Shown one piece after another: positions 56,079 to 64,000 of a DNA stretch of 64,000 nucleotides (position 1 is the stretch's first letter; every line of letters begins with the position of its first letter). The stretch lies in assembly GCF_002879855.1 (NCBI RefSeq), contig NZ_PNYB01000010.1:124001-188000 (forward strand), given 5' to 3'. The position numbers and the translations under genes are program-made. A model generated the notes under the pieces. The model made no database searches and had not been told where the DNA came from. It worked only from the letters and a program-made list of their open reading frames with translations. Source of the DNA: Trinickia soli (GTDB taxonomy: Bacteria > Pseudomonadota > Gammaproteobacteria > Burkholderiales > Burkholderiaceae).

Positions 56079-58388
56079 ATGCCAATCGATTCAATTAATA
56101 ATTCGGCACATCTACCCGAATTGCCGTCGAGCAGTGAATCAGCGCAAACGGGACAGGCGCGTCAATCCGAACCCAGCGTCCAGTCGAGCAGCCCGCGTGC
56201 AACGCACGGCGCACTTTCCAATATGCCTCGCGCGCCGCGTACGCAGAGTGCATCACGTTCGCAGGTTCGAGCCACGCTCGGGCACAGCCAAGCGGATGTC
56301 GACGCGAAATTCACGGCCGAAATGAACAAGCATGTACTGACATGGTTCAAAGGCCGCAATATCGAAAACTTCAAGAATCCCGAGGGTTTGATCCAGGCAG
56401 CCCGCGCTCTCGCCCCCCAACACATCAAAAAAGTCATGCTGCTGACGGGCTTTTCGGTCGGCGCCCATCCTGAAACGGGTCTGCCGCTGCCGGAAACCGA
56501 CGGGCCTCCGGGAACCGCCGCGCTCGCACACGCCTTGCAGCAAGCAGGCAAGATCGTCACCATCGTGACGGACAAGCCGAACGAAGCACCCACGCGCGCT
56601 GCGCTCGCCGTCCTGAGCAAGGAGTCGGCCCAATATACCGAGTTCGTCAACTTCGACCACAAGCAGGACGTTGCCACGCCGCACGCAAACCGGCTGCTGG
56701 ACGAGTACAAGCCCGACTTCGTGGGCGCGATCGAACTGCCGGGCCGCAACGTGAACGGCTACCGAAGCAATATGCGCGGCGTTTCGATCGACAACGTCAA
56801 CGGCGCTGTGGACGAAGTGCTGATCCAGGCTTACAACCGCGGCATCGAGACGTTCGGCGTCGGCGACGGCGGCAACGAAGCAGGCATGGGCGGCCGCCCC
56901 GGCATTCCGAAGGCGCTGGACGGCAGCGAAATGGCCGCGGTACCGACCGCCAAGCACCAGATCACGTCGTGGAACTCGAACCTCGGCGCGGAAGCGCTGG
57001 GGGCGGCCGTGCTGCAACTGCACGGCAAGCTCGACAAGCTGCATACGCCCGATCAGCAACGCGCGATGATCGAAGCCTCGATGTCTGCGGGTGCGGTGGA
57101 CGGCGTGACGCGCGGCGCCAAGGTGGACGAAGAGATCGACGGCAAGACCTCCGGCGTCGACGGCTTCTCGCCGAGCACGCACGGCAGGATGCTCTCGTTG
57201 TTGCGCGCCGTCACGCAGACGGAGCTGCCGCCGGACGGCATGATCGCCCGCAAGACACCCAAGGCCAGCGCGCCCTTCCTCATCTCTGCATTCGATTCGA
57301 GCAACGGTGGCCTGATTGCCACCAAGAACCTCGCTGGCTATCTGCAACACCGTTCGCCGCACGACGCGCGGTTCACGATCGTCGTCGACCATGCGAACGC
57401 GCCGTACGGCCGTTTCAGCGACTTCAACACGGGCGGGCCGAACGAAGTTCCGGTCTTCACGTCGGCCGACGCGACGCCGGAGGAGATCGCCAAACGCAGC
57501 GAGGCGCACCCGCAACTGATCACGCTCGTGGGCAACGGCCTGCGCGCCAGCGAGGAAATGGGCGTCGACGTCATCGCAATGGCCTGCAACACCGCTTGCA
57601 CGACGTTCCCGCCCGCCCTGAAACAAGTCGAGAAGGTCGAGGTGCTGAACCTGATCGAAGTCACGGCCGACGAAATCGTCAGGCAGGGCGGCCCGCGCCC
57701 GACGGTTCTGGCCACGCCCGCCACCATCAATTCGATGGCGTACCTGAAGGCGATCGACGAAAGCGCGGAGAAGCTCGGCAGCCGCGACGAACGGATGACC
57801 ACGTCCATCGGCGCACCGAACTGGGCTCCGTACATCAACAAGTTCGATGAGATGTACAACAAGCCCGAGACGCGCGCGATCATGATGGCCGACATCAAGG
57901 AGATCGTCGACCGGATTCCCGCCAACGCGACTTCCGTCTGGCTGTGCTGCACGCACTATCCGGCCTACAAGCCGTTCATCGAGAACTGCCTCAAGGAACG
58001 CGGTATCAACATCCCCGTCATCGATCCGATGTCGGTGCAGGCCAAGGCGCTCGAGAAGACCATGGACAAGGCGGCCGACCAGGCCGATCACCCGCGCCAC
58101 CGTCGCCTCGCCTCGCTCGATCCGGTCGTCATCACGTCGGGCAAGGAAAGCGACGTGCGCGAATCGGCCAAAACGTTCCTCGGGGCCAAGACGAACTTCC
58201 ATTTGATGTCGGGCGTCGATTTCTCGCGCACGTTCGACATGCAGTTGCTCAAGCCGCTGATCGAAAAGCCGGAGTCGTCGGCCCGTCCGGCCGCGGCAGG
58301 CAGCGAGGCTACGCGCCCACAAGCGCCGGCCTGGCGCCGCGAAGCATCCACGTCGTCGTCCGAGACGGCCTCGCGCCCTCTCGCCTAA
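56079..58388 (+). CDS. D-glutamate cyclase (DUF4392) fused to MurI-type glutamate racemase, candidate T3 effector
   Basis: A 769-aa protein starting at ATG 56079 after GAGGAAG (MPIDSINNSAHL). Residues 1-75 are Ser/Gln/Pro-rich, a T3-type signal. About 85-375 match DUF4392, the D-glutamate cyclase domain of DGLUCY-type enzymes (HIKKVMLLTGFSV, GRNVNGYRSNMRG, GVGDGGNEAGMGG). About 399-666 match glutamate racemase: FDSSNGGL, both catalytic Cys in ACNTACT (Cys 503) and CCTHYP (Cys 624), and VLATPATI. Together the domains could turn L-Glu into D-Glu and then 5-oxo-D-proline. The last 35 residues are Ser/Ala/Arg-rich. A perfect hrp-type promoter and a following CesT chaperone gene support type III delivery. 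The host effect (glutamate drain) is inference. Confidence 0.87.
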   Translation: MPIDSINNSAHLPELPSSSESAQTGQARQSEPSVQSSSPRATHGALSNMPRAPRTQSASRSQVRATLGHSQADVDAKFTAEMNKHVLTWFKGRNIENFKNPEGLIQAARALAPQHIKKVMLLTGFSVGAHPETGLPLPETDGPPGTAALAHALQQAGKIVTIVTDKPNEAPTRAALAVLSKESAQYTEFVNFDHKQDVATPHANRLLDEYKPDFVGAIELPGRNVNGYRSNMRGVSIDNVNGAVDEVLIQAYNRGIETFGVGDGGNEAGMGGRPGIPKALDGSEMAAVPTAKHQITSWNSNLGAEALGAAVLQLHGKLDKLHTPDQQRAMIEASMSAGAVDGVTRGAKVDEEIDGKTSGVDGFSPSTHGRMLSLLRAVTQTELPPDGMIARKTPKASAPFLISAFDSSNGGLIATKNLAGYLQHRSPHDARFTIVVDHANAPYGRFSDFNTGGPNEVPVFTSADATPEEIAKRSEAHPQLITLVGNGLRASEEMGVDVIAMACNTACTTFPPALKQVEKVEVLNLIEVTADEIVRQGGPRPTVLATPATINSMAYLKAIDESAEKLGSRDERMTTSIGAPNWAPYINKFDEMYNKPETRAIMMADIKEIVDRIPANATSVWLCCTHYPAYKPFIENCLKERGINIPVIDPMSVQAKALEKTMDKAADQADHPRHRRLASLDPVVITSGKESDVRESAKTFLGAKTNFHLMSGVDFSRTFDMQLLKPLIEKPESSARPAAAGSEATRPQAPAWRREASTSSSETASRPLA

Positions 58389-58436
58389 GTCTCGTCACAT
58401 CGTTCATCAACCGACATCCTCCAATAGGAGCACGCA

Positions 58437-58835
58437 ATGGCCAACCCGCACTATGAACGCGTCCTCACCGAACTGAGCCGCGTACTCGGCTTCACCGACA
58501 CACATGCACTCGCCACCGGCGGCCGCATCAAGGCTGGCGATCACATCATCACGTTCATTCACGACGAAGAGATCGACCAGCACCACGTGTCGGTGTACGT
58601 CGACCTCGGTAAGCCGTCGAGTAATGAGAAGCGTGCTTTCGAGTTGCTGCTCAAGATCAACTTCGAACTGGACGCGAGCGGGCGGGGCACGCTTTCGCTG
58701 CATCCGGAGACGGGGCACGCGTTCTACTCGTTCAAGTACCCGCTGAACGACGTGGCGTCGGGGCAGTCCCTGCTCGACAATCTGGCGCGTGCGGTGGCCG
58801 ACGTGGCGGTGGAAGGCGCAGCAGCTGCGGCGTGA
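58437..58835 (+). CDS. CesT-family type III secretion chaperone
   Basis: A 132-aa acidic protein with the CesT/Tir chaperone pattern: N-terminal helix YERVLTELSRVLGF, central strands (HIITFIHDEEIDQHHVSVYVDLG), FELLLKINFELDASGRGTLS, and a C-terminal helix (LLDNLARAVADVAV). It lies 48 bp after the racemase-cyclase gene with AGGAG before the ATG and is closed by a terminator, so it is almost certainly the dedicated class I chaperone of that effector. Confidence 0.9.
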   Translation: MANPHYERVLTELSRVLGFTDTHALATGGRIKAGDHIITFIHDEEIDQHHVSVYVDLGKPSSNEKRAFELLLKINFELDASGRGTLSLHPETGHAFYSFKYPLNDVASGQSLLDNLARAVADVAVEGAAAAA

Positions 58836-58929
58836 CGAGGAGCCGCAGTGCGGGGGGGCCGGCCGATCGGGCGCCCCGCGCCTCGGGCGACGCCTGCAAC
58901 GGCTGTCGTCCGGGCGCGCAATAATCGGC

Positions 58930-58957
58930 AAAAAGGGCGCTGTCATGCGCCCTTTTT
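58930..58957 (+). terminator. Rho-independent terminator after the chaperone gene
   Basis: An 11-bp stem AAAAAGGGCGC/GCGCCCTTTTT with loop TGTCAT and six T. The A and T runs on both sides make it potentially bidirectional, also ending the LysR gene that converges from the right. Confidence 0.92.
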
Positions 58958-59002
58958 TCACTTCACCTCATCTCACCGCCCTTCGCCGCTTTGCCGCGCC
59001 GG

Positions 59003-59932
59003 TCACACCGCGCCTTCTCCGAGCCGCTCCGCCGCGCGGCGCGTCGTGACCGACGCGATCTCGAGCAGCCGCTGCGCCCACTCGATGCCGTCGCGCCACG
59101 CTGCGACGAACGGCATCGGCGGAGGAGACACGGGGCCCTCGATGATGGCCAGCTCGCCGCGTTCGATCCGCTCGAGAGCGAGCGCGCGCGGCATCGCGGC
59201 GACACCGAAGCCGGCTTGCGTCAGCTGCAGCATGGCGGCCACCGAATTGACGCAGCTCACGCGGGCGTCGTTGATGCCGTACGCTCGCAGCAGCAGCAGC
59301 AGATCCTGATGCGGCCGCGAATGGCGCGAGAACGTAATGATGCGCCGCGTACGGCTCAGCGTGCGCAGCGCCTGCTCGGGCGTGCCGCCGCCATCCGGAT
59401 CGAGCTGCGCGAACTCGCGCGTCGCCACCCAGGCGATCGGCAAACGCAGCAACTCGGCGCTGCGGATCGTCTCGTCACGCAGCATGTCGGTCTGGAAGAC
59501 GATGTCGAGTGCGCCACGGCGCAATTGGTCGATGAGATTCAGCGCGGTATCCGACGTCACCTCGATATCGAGGTTCGGATAGTGCTGCGCTACGTCCTTG
59601 ACGAAATCGATGAACCAGGAGTGGATGACGCTATCCATCGCACCGATGCGGATGGCGCCGGCTGCGAGCGAGCCGTCGGCGAGCGACGCACGCAGCCGCT
59701 CTACGGATTCGCAAACCTCTTCGGCATGCTCGAGCACGCGCTCGCCCTCGCGGGTCAAGCTCACGCCCTTCGGATCGCGGACGAACAGCTTGCTGCCGAG
59801 ATCGTCCTCGAGCGAAGAGATGCGACTCGAAATCGCAGCTTGTGTCGAATGCAGCTTGTCTGCAGCGAGGCTGAAGCTACGCAGCTTCGCCACCCAGATG
59901 AACGTCTCGAGAAATTTCAGATTCACAGCCAC
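59003..59932 (-). CDS. LysR-type regulator
   Basis: A 309-aa protein with a winged HTH (about residues 5-65; FSLAADKLHSTQAAISSRIS) and a substrate-binding domain (about 93-295). It converges on the chaperone terminator and has no adjacent divergent target: its upstream neighbour is the large protein on the same strand, 143 bp away. It is closest in pattern to the LysR beside oplAH, so it may be a third regulator of the 5-oxoproline genes. Target not evident. Confidence 0.92.
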   Translation of the reverse strand: MAVNLKFLETFIWVAKLRSFSLAADKLHSTQAAISSRISSLEDDLGSKLFVRDPKGVSLTREGERVLEHAEEVCESVERLRASLADGSLAAGAIRIGAMDSVIHSWFIDFVKDVAQHYPNLDIEVTSDTALNLIDQLRRGALDIVFQTDMLRDETIRSAELLRLPIAWVATREFAQLDPDGGGTPEQALRTLSRTRRIITFSRHSRPHQDLLLLLRAYGINDARVSCVNSVAAMLQLTQAGFGVAAMPRALALERIERGELAIIEGPVSPPPMPFVAAWRDGIEWAQRLLEIASVTTRRAAERLGEGAV

Positions 59933-60075
59933 TCCCGGCGGAAAACGACCTATCGCAGCCGGAAGTATTCGACATCATCGGCGCGGCGGCAACTCCTGGC
60001 GCTCGCCGCGCACTCGCCACGCGCCGCCAGGCGACCCCGCGGAGCGCTTGGGGCCGCCTCGGCAGGTAGGCGCTA

Positions 60076-63000
60076 TCACGTAAACGTGAGCACCTGCTGC
60101 GCGCGGTTGCCCGCGCCGGCGTAGGTGACGCCGAAGATGCCGTTGACGCCGGCCGTGCGCCCTTCTTGCTGATGCTGCGGATACGTGAGGAAGTGGGCTT
60201 CGCGATAACGCGGATCGGCGTGTATCGTCTCGATGTCGCTGCGGGCTTGCCTCGCCTCGGCCAGCCTGCCGCTGCGCGCCATGACGTGTTCGTAGGCCCG
60301 CAACTGATTCGAGGTTGCCACGGTGGCGTCGTACTCGTAATAGATCTGCGGCGTGGACGTCGTATCGCGCTGACTGACGGCCCAGGCCGAAAACTCCTTC
60401 AGGTATGCCTCCTCGAGTGCAAGGCGCTCGGCACGGACCGCGGGATCGTCGTGGTTGTACTCGGCCCCGAAGAACTTGCGGGCCTTGCCTTCCGCCATCT
60501 CGGGGAGCAGATCGCGCGCGTTGCGGATGAAGTCGGCCGGCTGCAGGTACGTGTGCGTGGCATAGCTCGTCGGATGCTCCTCGCCATCCTGGACGATCGC
60601 GCTGCTCTGGTAGGTCACGCCCTTGCGCCATACATCCGCCCTGGCCGAGTAGAGCGGCGTGGGCATCCCGAGAACGTCGGATACAGGATCGGGCGGGGAG
60701 GCGTGCGGGTCGGGGTCGATCGCCTCCAGCCCGATCACGCCGGTCAGCCCGCCGTGCACCCCGCCGTGCCACGATCCTTGTGCGGTATCGCGCTCCGTCC
60801 TCAGGAAGCCGGAGCGGTCGCGGTAACGCATCGTGGCGCCTTCGTAGCGCGCATCGATGCCTGCTCCGACCACGCCCGCGATCTGATGCCCGAATACGTT
60901 GAGTTCGAGCCCCTCGAGACCGAGGACGGCGCCGATCGAGCCGGACCCGGTATGATCGCTGCGCTTCTGTTCGAAGTAGCCGATCGAGAGATCGTCGCCG
61001 AATGCGTGAAACGCGCTCTTGATCAGCGAGCGCCGGTCTTCCTCGTTGCCAGGCCGCGCGTAGTCGCCGCCTGCGCCGCCCACTGCGGGATGGTTGACGA
61101 GCAGTCTGACGAGCTCGGCCTTGCGTGCGCTGGCCGCGCGATCGCCCGGCGAGCCGCCCGTCAGGTTGCGCGGAAAGCCGAGCACGGCGCCTTCCTGGTG
61201 CACGACATCATAGGCGTAGCCCACGTCGATCGAGCCCTTCAGCGGCACGGGCCCCGTGCCGAGCGAGCCGCCCACGCCCGTCTCCACCTTCTTGAGCGTC
61301 TGCACGTTGACGCGCAGCTGGCTGCGGTCGGTCGTGTTCGAGGATTCGAACTGCACGGTACGGACGAGGCCGCCGCCCAGATCGACGTGGACTTTGGCCA
61401 CGAATCCCGAGAGCACCGCGGTGATCGTGTCCTGAATGCCTTTCGTCGTCAGCGTCACGTTGCCGGCGTTGTCGAACGAGAACGCGGAGCCGAGTTCCTC
61501 GGCCGCGACGACCTTGGCCAGCATATCCGCCACGTCCTTGCGCTCCTTGCCCTTGAACGGCTCCATCGCGATCGGCGCCTCGCTGCCCTTCGTGAGCAGC
61601 ATGAAGTCCTTGCTGAACGCTCGCCAGCGGGGATCGGCAGCCTCGTTGGACATGAGCCTCTGGGCCGCGATCGGGCTGCCTGGGCCGCCGACGTCGGCCG
61701 CCCAGCGCAACAACGTGTGCGGCGTCAACAACGCCTGGTTCTCTTGATCCAAGATCGATGCAACACGCGCTCGCAGACCATCGCGCAGGCCCTGATTGGC
61801 GGCGAGTCCGGCTTCGTCGGCGTCGCCCGGCACCGATGGCGCGAGCTCGTCGACCAGCTTGGCGATCAGCTTGTCTTTCGTGAAATTGAGCAAGCGCTTC
61901 GGCGTGGAATGGCGCGTCATGAAAAAAGCCTGCGCCTTCACCTGCCTCGCGACCGCCGCGCGCACCACCAGTCGCAATGCGGCGTTGCCGTGCTCGTCGT
62001 CGCGCACGGCGTCCTGCTTCAACTGAGGCATGGCGTCGATCGCTGCGGCCACGGCCTCCATCATGTCGGCCTGGGCGCGCGCGGCGTGCGTGCCGCCCTG
62101 GTTGACGACGCCCATGCCGCGCGCCGGCGATTCCTCGGCGATCCGGCTGTGCGTCAGGAACGGGCTCTTGCCCGTGAACGGCGACACGATGCGCCGCAGA
62201 TCGGACTTGAACTTGCTCCAGCCCGTCGGGTTGCGCATGGCGCGGTCCACGTGCTTGCCGAAGCCCTTGCTAACGCGTGATTCGATCGCACGGAACTCGC
62301 TTGGTTTGCCGTCCAGATCGCGCGACTCATCGGTCAGTATGCCGTTACGAATCATCGGAATCGCAAACCGGCAACCATGCGTGCCTCCCGTAAACGGCGC
62401 GGCAAGGCGCTCGGGATCCCCGGCGTGCTCGTCGAGCGCGCGCAATTCGTCACGTACGGCGAGCAGCGCCTTTTGCGCGATCGACAGGTTCCGCGGTACG
62501 GCTTTGCCGTCGCGGCCGGGCCAGTCTTGCTCGCTGCGCCCGCGTGTCGCGTCGCCGAGACGGCCGAGACTGAAGATCGAGGCCGGATCGTTTTTCAATG
62601 CAGGGGCGACCTTGCTGCCAGCCGATGCGATGGTTTCCTGCTGCAGGCGCTGCGAGGCCTTGAGGAAAACATTGAGCACGAGCCGCTCCTTGTCGGCCAC
62701 CGAGGCATGCGTGCGTGGATCGCGCGGTACCGCCGGGGCGGGTGTGAGCTTGGCGATCAAGCTCTTGCCGACGCCGCCGGGAATCTGCACGATTTCCTGC
62801 GCGAGGCGCCACGCGCCGTCCGCGCCCTCAGGCGCCGCCGACGACGGCCCATGCCCGCCCACCTGACGCAAGCCGTCGAGCAGGTTAGTGCACTGCAGCG
62901 CACGCAACGCGATGAGCGCCTGCCCCGCAGGATCGAAATCCTTGCCGAACGCGAGATCGAGGGCGTGCGTCAGCATCACGGTTTCGGGGCCGGTCAGCTT

Positions 63001-64000
63001 GTTCGCCTGCGCGTCCATTTGCGTCTTGATCTGCTCCGGCGTCAGTCCTTCGGTCTCCACCTTTTCTTGCCGCAGTGCGCCGAGCGCCTCGAACAATGCC
63101 GGGCGCTGTATCCCTCTCAGCAGATCGGGATTCTCGTCGAAGACGGCTTTCAACGCCGCCTCGCCGTTGAGCCGGGACACGATTTTGAACTCGGGCGGCG
63201 CCTCGCGCGGCCGTGCACGCGATGGCTCTTCGAGCACGGGATGCGTCATCGCCGGCTCCTCCGGCCGGCCGGACACGGGAACGAGCGTCGGCTCAGGCGT
63301 CTCGACCGTGGTGGCGAACGGCTTCATCGCATTTGCCGCGGCCTTGTCCACCGCGAACGCCGTGCCGGCCTTGGCGGGATCGGTCACGTGATCGGACCAC
63401 GCGGTGAGCTGGTTCTTGACGGCGAGCAGCGCCTTCTGCGCGCGCGTGAGGTCCTTCGGCACTGGCGTGCCGTCGCGGCCGGGCCAGTTGCGCGCAACGC
63501 TGCGGCCCCGGGTCGCCTCGCCGAGGCGGCCAGTGGCGAACACCGAGGCAGCGTCGCTTCCGCGCATGCCGGCGGGGTCGGCTTCGGCCAGCGCCTCGCG
63601 CGACGCCCGCAGAAACACGGCCATCCACTCCCCGAGCATCGCAGCGTCCGCTTGCGCGTGCGCCGGCTCGGCGCCAGCCGGGCGCGATGTCACGGAGGGC
63701 ACGGCCAGCTTGCCGATCAGCCGTACGCCGATGTCGTCATGCAGCGGGCGCTTGCCGCCCTCGCTCGACGTCGGGGTGACGATGTGCTGCGCCAGCGTCC
63801 AGGCGCCGTCGATACCGGCCGGACGCGGCGGCTGGCGGAAACCCACCGTGCGAACACCGTCCACGAGGCTGGTGTCGAGCAGCATGTCGAGCGCCGCCAG
63901 TGCGTCGCGCGAGGGGTCCGCACTCATGCCGAATCCGCTTTTGAGCGACTGCGTGAGCCGCGCGGCCTCGTGCTCTGTCAGGCCCTTGTCCTGCGCGAGC
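60076..64000 (-). CDS. Very large repeat-containing candidate T3 effector, N-terminus outside window
   Basis: At least 1307 codons, open to the right edge; the first in-frame Met in view (63927) is inside a repeat, so the true start is further right. Two tandem copies of a about 200-residue unit are visible: ...ATGRLGEATRGRSVARNWPG then RDGTPVPKDLTRAQKALLAV, and SLGRLGDATRGRSEQDWPGR then DGKAVPRNLSIAQKALLAVR. The C-terminal about 450 residues are beta-rich with alternating strands (VGGSLGTGPVPLKGSIDVGY, GYFEQKRSDHTGSGSIGAVL) and end QVLTFT. No enzyme motif is seen. Size, repeats and beta-rich end recall AvrE/RipR-type effectors, but I cannot confirm homology. Context and lack of a signal are consistent with type III secretion. 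Confidence 0.65.
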   Translation of the reverse strand, partial: LAQDKGLTEHEAARLTQSLKSGFGMSADPSRDALAALDMLLDTSLVDGVRTVGFRQPPRPAGIDGAWTLAQHIVTPTSSEGGKRPLHDDIGVRLIGKLAVPSVTSRPAGAEPAHAQADAAMLGEWMAVFLRASREALAEADPAGMRGSDAASVFATGRLGEATRGRSVARNWPGRDGTPVPKDLTRAQKALLAVKNQLTAWSDHVTDPAKAGTAFAVDKAAANAMKPFATTVETPEPTLVPVSGRPEEPAMTHPVLEEPSRARPREAPPEFKIVSRLNGEAALKAVFDENPDLLRGIQRPALFEALGALRQEKVETEGLTPEQIKTQMDAQANKLTGPETVMLTHALDLAFGKDFDPAGQALIALRALQCTNLLDGLRQVGGHGPSSAAPEGADGAWRLAQEIVQIPGGVGKSLIAKLTPAPAVPRDPRTHASVADKERLVLNVFLKASQRLQQETIASAGSKVAPALKNDPASIFSLGRLGDATRGRSEQDWPGRDGKAVPRNLSIAQKALLAVRDELRALDEHAGDPERLAAPFTGGTHGCRFAIPMIRNGILTDESRDLDGKPSEFRAIESRVSKGFGKHVDRAMRNPTGWSKFKSDLRRIVSPFTGKSPFLTHSRIAEESPARGMGVVNQGGTHAARAQADMMEAVAAAIDAMPQLKQDAVRDDEHGNAALRLVVRAAVARQVKAQAFFMTRHSTPKRLLNFTKDKLIAKLVDELAPSVPGDADEAGLAANQGLRDGLRARVASILDQENQALLTPHTLLRWAADVGGPGSPIAAQRLMSNEAADPRWRAFSKDFMLLTKGSEAPIAMEPFKGKERKDVADMLAKVVAAEELGSAFSFDNAGNVTLTTKGIQDTITAVLSGFVAKVHVDLGGGLVRTVQFESSNTTDRSQLRVNVQTLKKVETGVGGSLGTGPVPLKGSIDVGYAYDVVHQEGAVLGFPRNLTGGSPGDRAASARKAELVRLLVNHPAVGGAGGDYARPGNEEDRRSLIKSAFHAFGDDLSIGYFEQKRSDHTGSGSIGAVLGLEGLELNVFGHQIAGVVGAGIDARYEGATMRYRDRSGFLRTERDTAQGSWHGGVHGGLTGVIGLEAIDPDPHASPPDPVSDVLGMPTPLYSARADVWRKGVTYQSSAIVQDGEEHPTSYATHTYLQPADFIRNARDLLPEMAEGKARKFFGAEYNHDDPAVRAERLALEEAYLKEFSAWAVSQRDTTSTPQIYYEYDATVATSNQLRAYEHVMARSGRLAEARQARSDIETIHADPRYREAHFLTYPQHQQEGRTAGVNGIFGVTYAGAGNRAQQVLTFT

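Noticed and set aside
56253-58322. 689-codon minus-strand frame opposite the racemase-cyclase gene
   Set aside because: Shadow of the real gene on the other strand; Arg/His-rich product without domains.
60166-62280. 704-codon plus-strand frame opposite the large C-terminal protein
   Set aside because: No domain; the minus-strand frame has internal duplicated modules, proving it is the coding one.
1-64000. CRISPR arrays, tRNA or rRNA genes, T3SS structural genes
   Set aside because: Looked for and not seen. There are no regularly spaced short repeats, no cloverleaf recognised, and no HrcV/HrcN/HrcC-like proteins in the window.

Overview
The window looks like the chromosome of a plant- or fungus-associated betaproteobacterium in the Burkholderiaceae (Burkholderia, Paraburkholderia, Ralstonia relatives). 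The DNA is GC-rich. It carries a Burkholderia-style T6SS VgrG cargo island (VasX/BTH_I2691-type effector, DUF4123, DUF6708, PAAR). It also carries many genes preceded by the HrpB/HrpX-type promoter element (TTCG-N16-TTCG followed 30-32 bp later by YANNNT), the mark of a Ralstonia-like hrp type III secretion (T3SS) regulon. No structural T3SS genes lie inside the window. The genus cannot be fixed from the sequence alone.

Layout. 0-5 kb: two membrane diguanylate cyclases in a row (the first cut by the window edge), then a Lrp/AsnC regulator divergent from a glmS copy, with palindromic operators between them. 5.4-17.1 kb: a T6SS VgrG island whose cargo block (DUF4123 end, large membrane-active effector, DUF6708 protein, PAAR) was tandemly duplicated with a 4.1 kb period. 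The first effector copy has a 1-nt frameshift, the first PAAR is truncated, and relics of a third effector and of an IS21 element end the array. 17.2-43.7 kb: a type III effector island, interrupted by a Cu+-ATPase, an IS66 relic and a methyltransferase. Its products are a His-rich lytic transglycosylase, a PPR-repeat protein, two paralogous tandem helix-turn-helix repeat proteins, an F-box/helical-repeat protein, an ankyrin plus cysteine-protease-like protein, a 1004-aa helical protein, a HrpW-like pectate lyase and a TPR-glycosyltransferase-like protein. 43.9-60 kb: a 5-oxoproline/glutamate block (MFS transporter, fused 5-oxoprolinase, ChaC, DUF1445 D-glutamate-cyclase/hydro-lyase family, three LysR regulators) with two more effectors inside it. 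One effector is an EspL/OspD/ShET2-type cysteine protease. The other joins a DUF4392 D-glutamate cyclase domain to a MurI-type glutamate racemase domain and is followed by a CesT chaperone. 60-64 kb: the 3' part of a very large repeat-containing protein running off the right edge.

How it fits together. Seven genes or operons have a perfect TTCG-N16-TTCG box with a -10 at or very near the known distance, and an eighth (F-box) has a perfect box with a slightly long spacer. Several of these promoters also settle the start codon. They tie unrelated domain types (PPR, HTH repeats, F-box, TPR, racemase-cyclase) into one inferred HrpB regulon.

The two most interesting systems are these. (i) The HTH-repeat pair at 25.1-30.8 kb has modular DNA-binding-like repeats with variable recognition helices, acidic/hydrophobic activation-like segments and, in the second protein, a bipartite basic NLS-like motif. 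I infer a TALE-analogous, structurally unrelated class of transcription-factor effector. (ii) The racemase-cyclase effector at 56.1-58.4 kb would take L-Glu to D-Glu to 5-oxo-D-proline, and it sits inside a bacterial locus for handling 5-oxoproline and D-glutamate.
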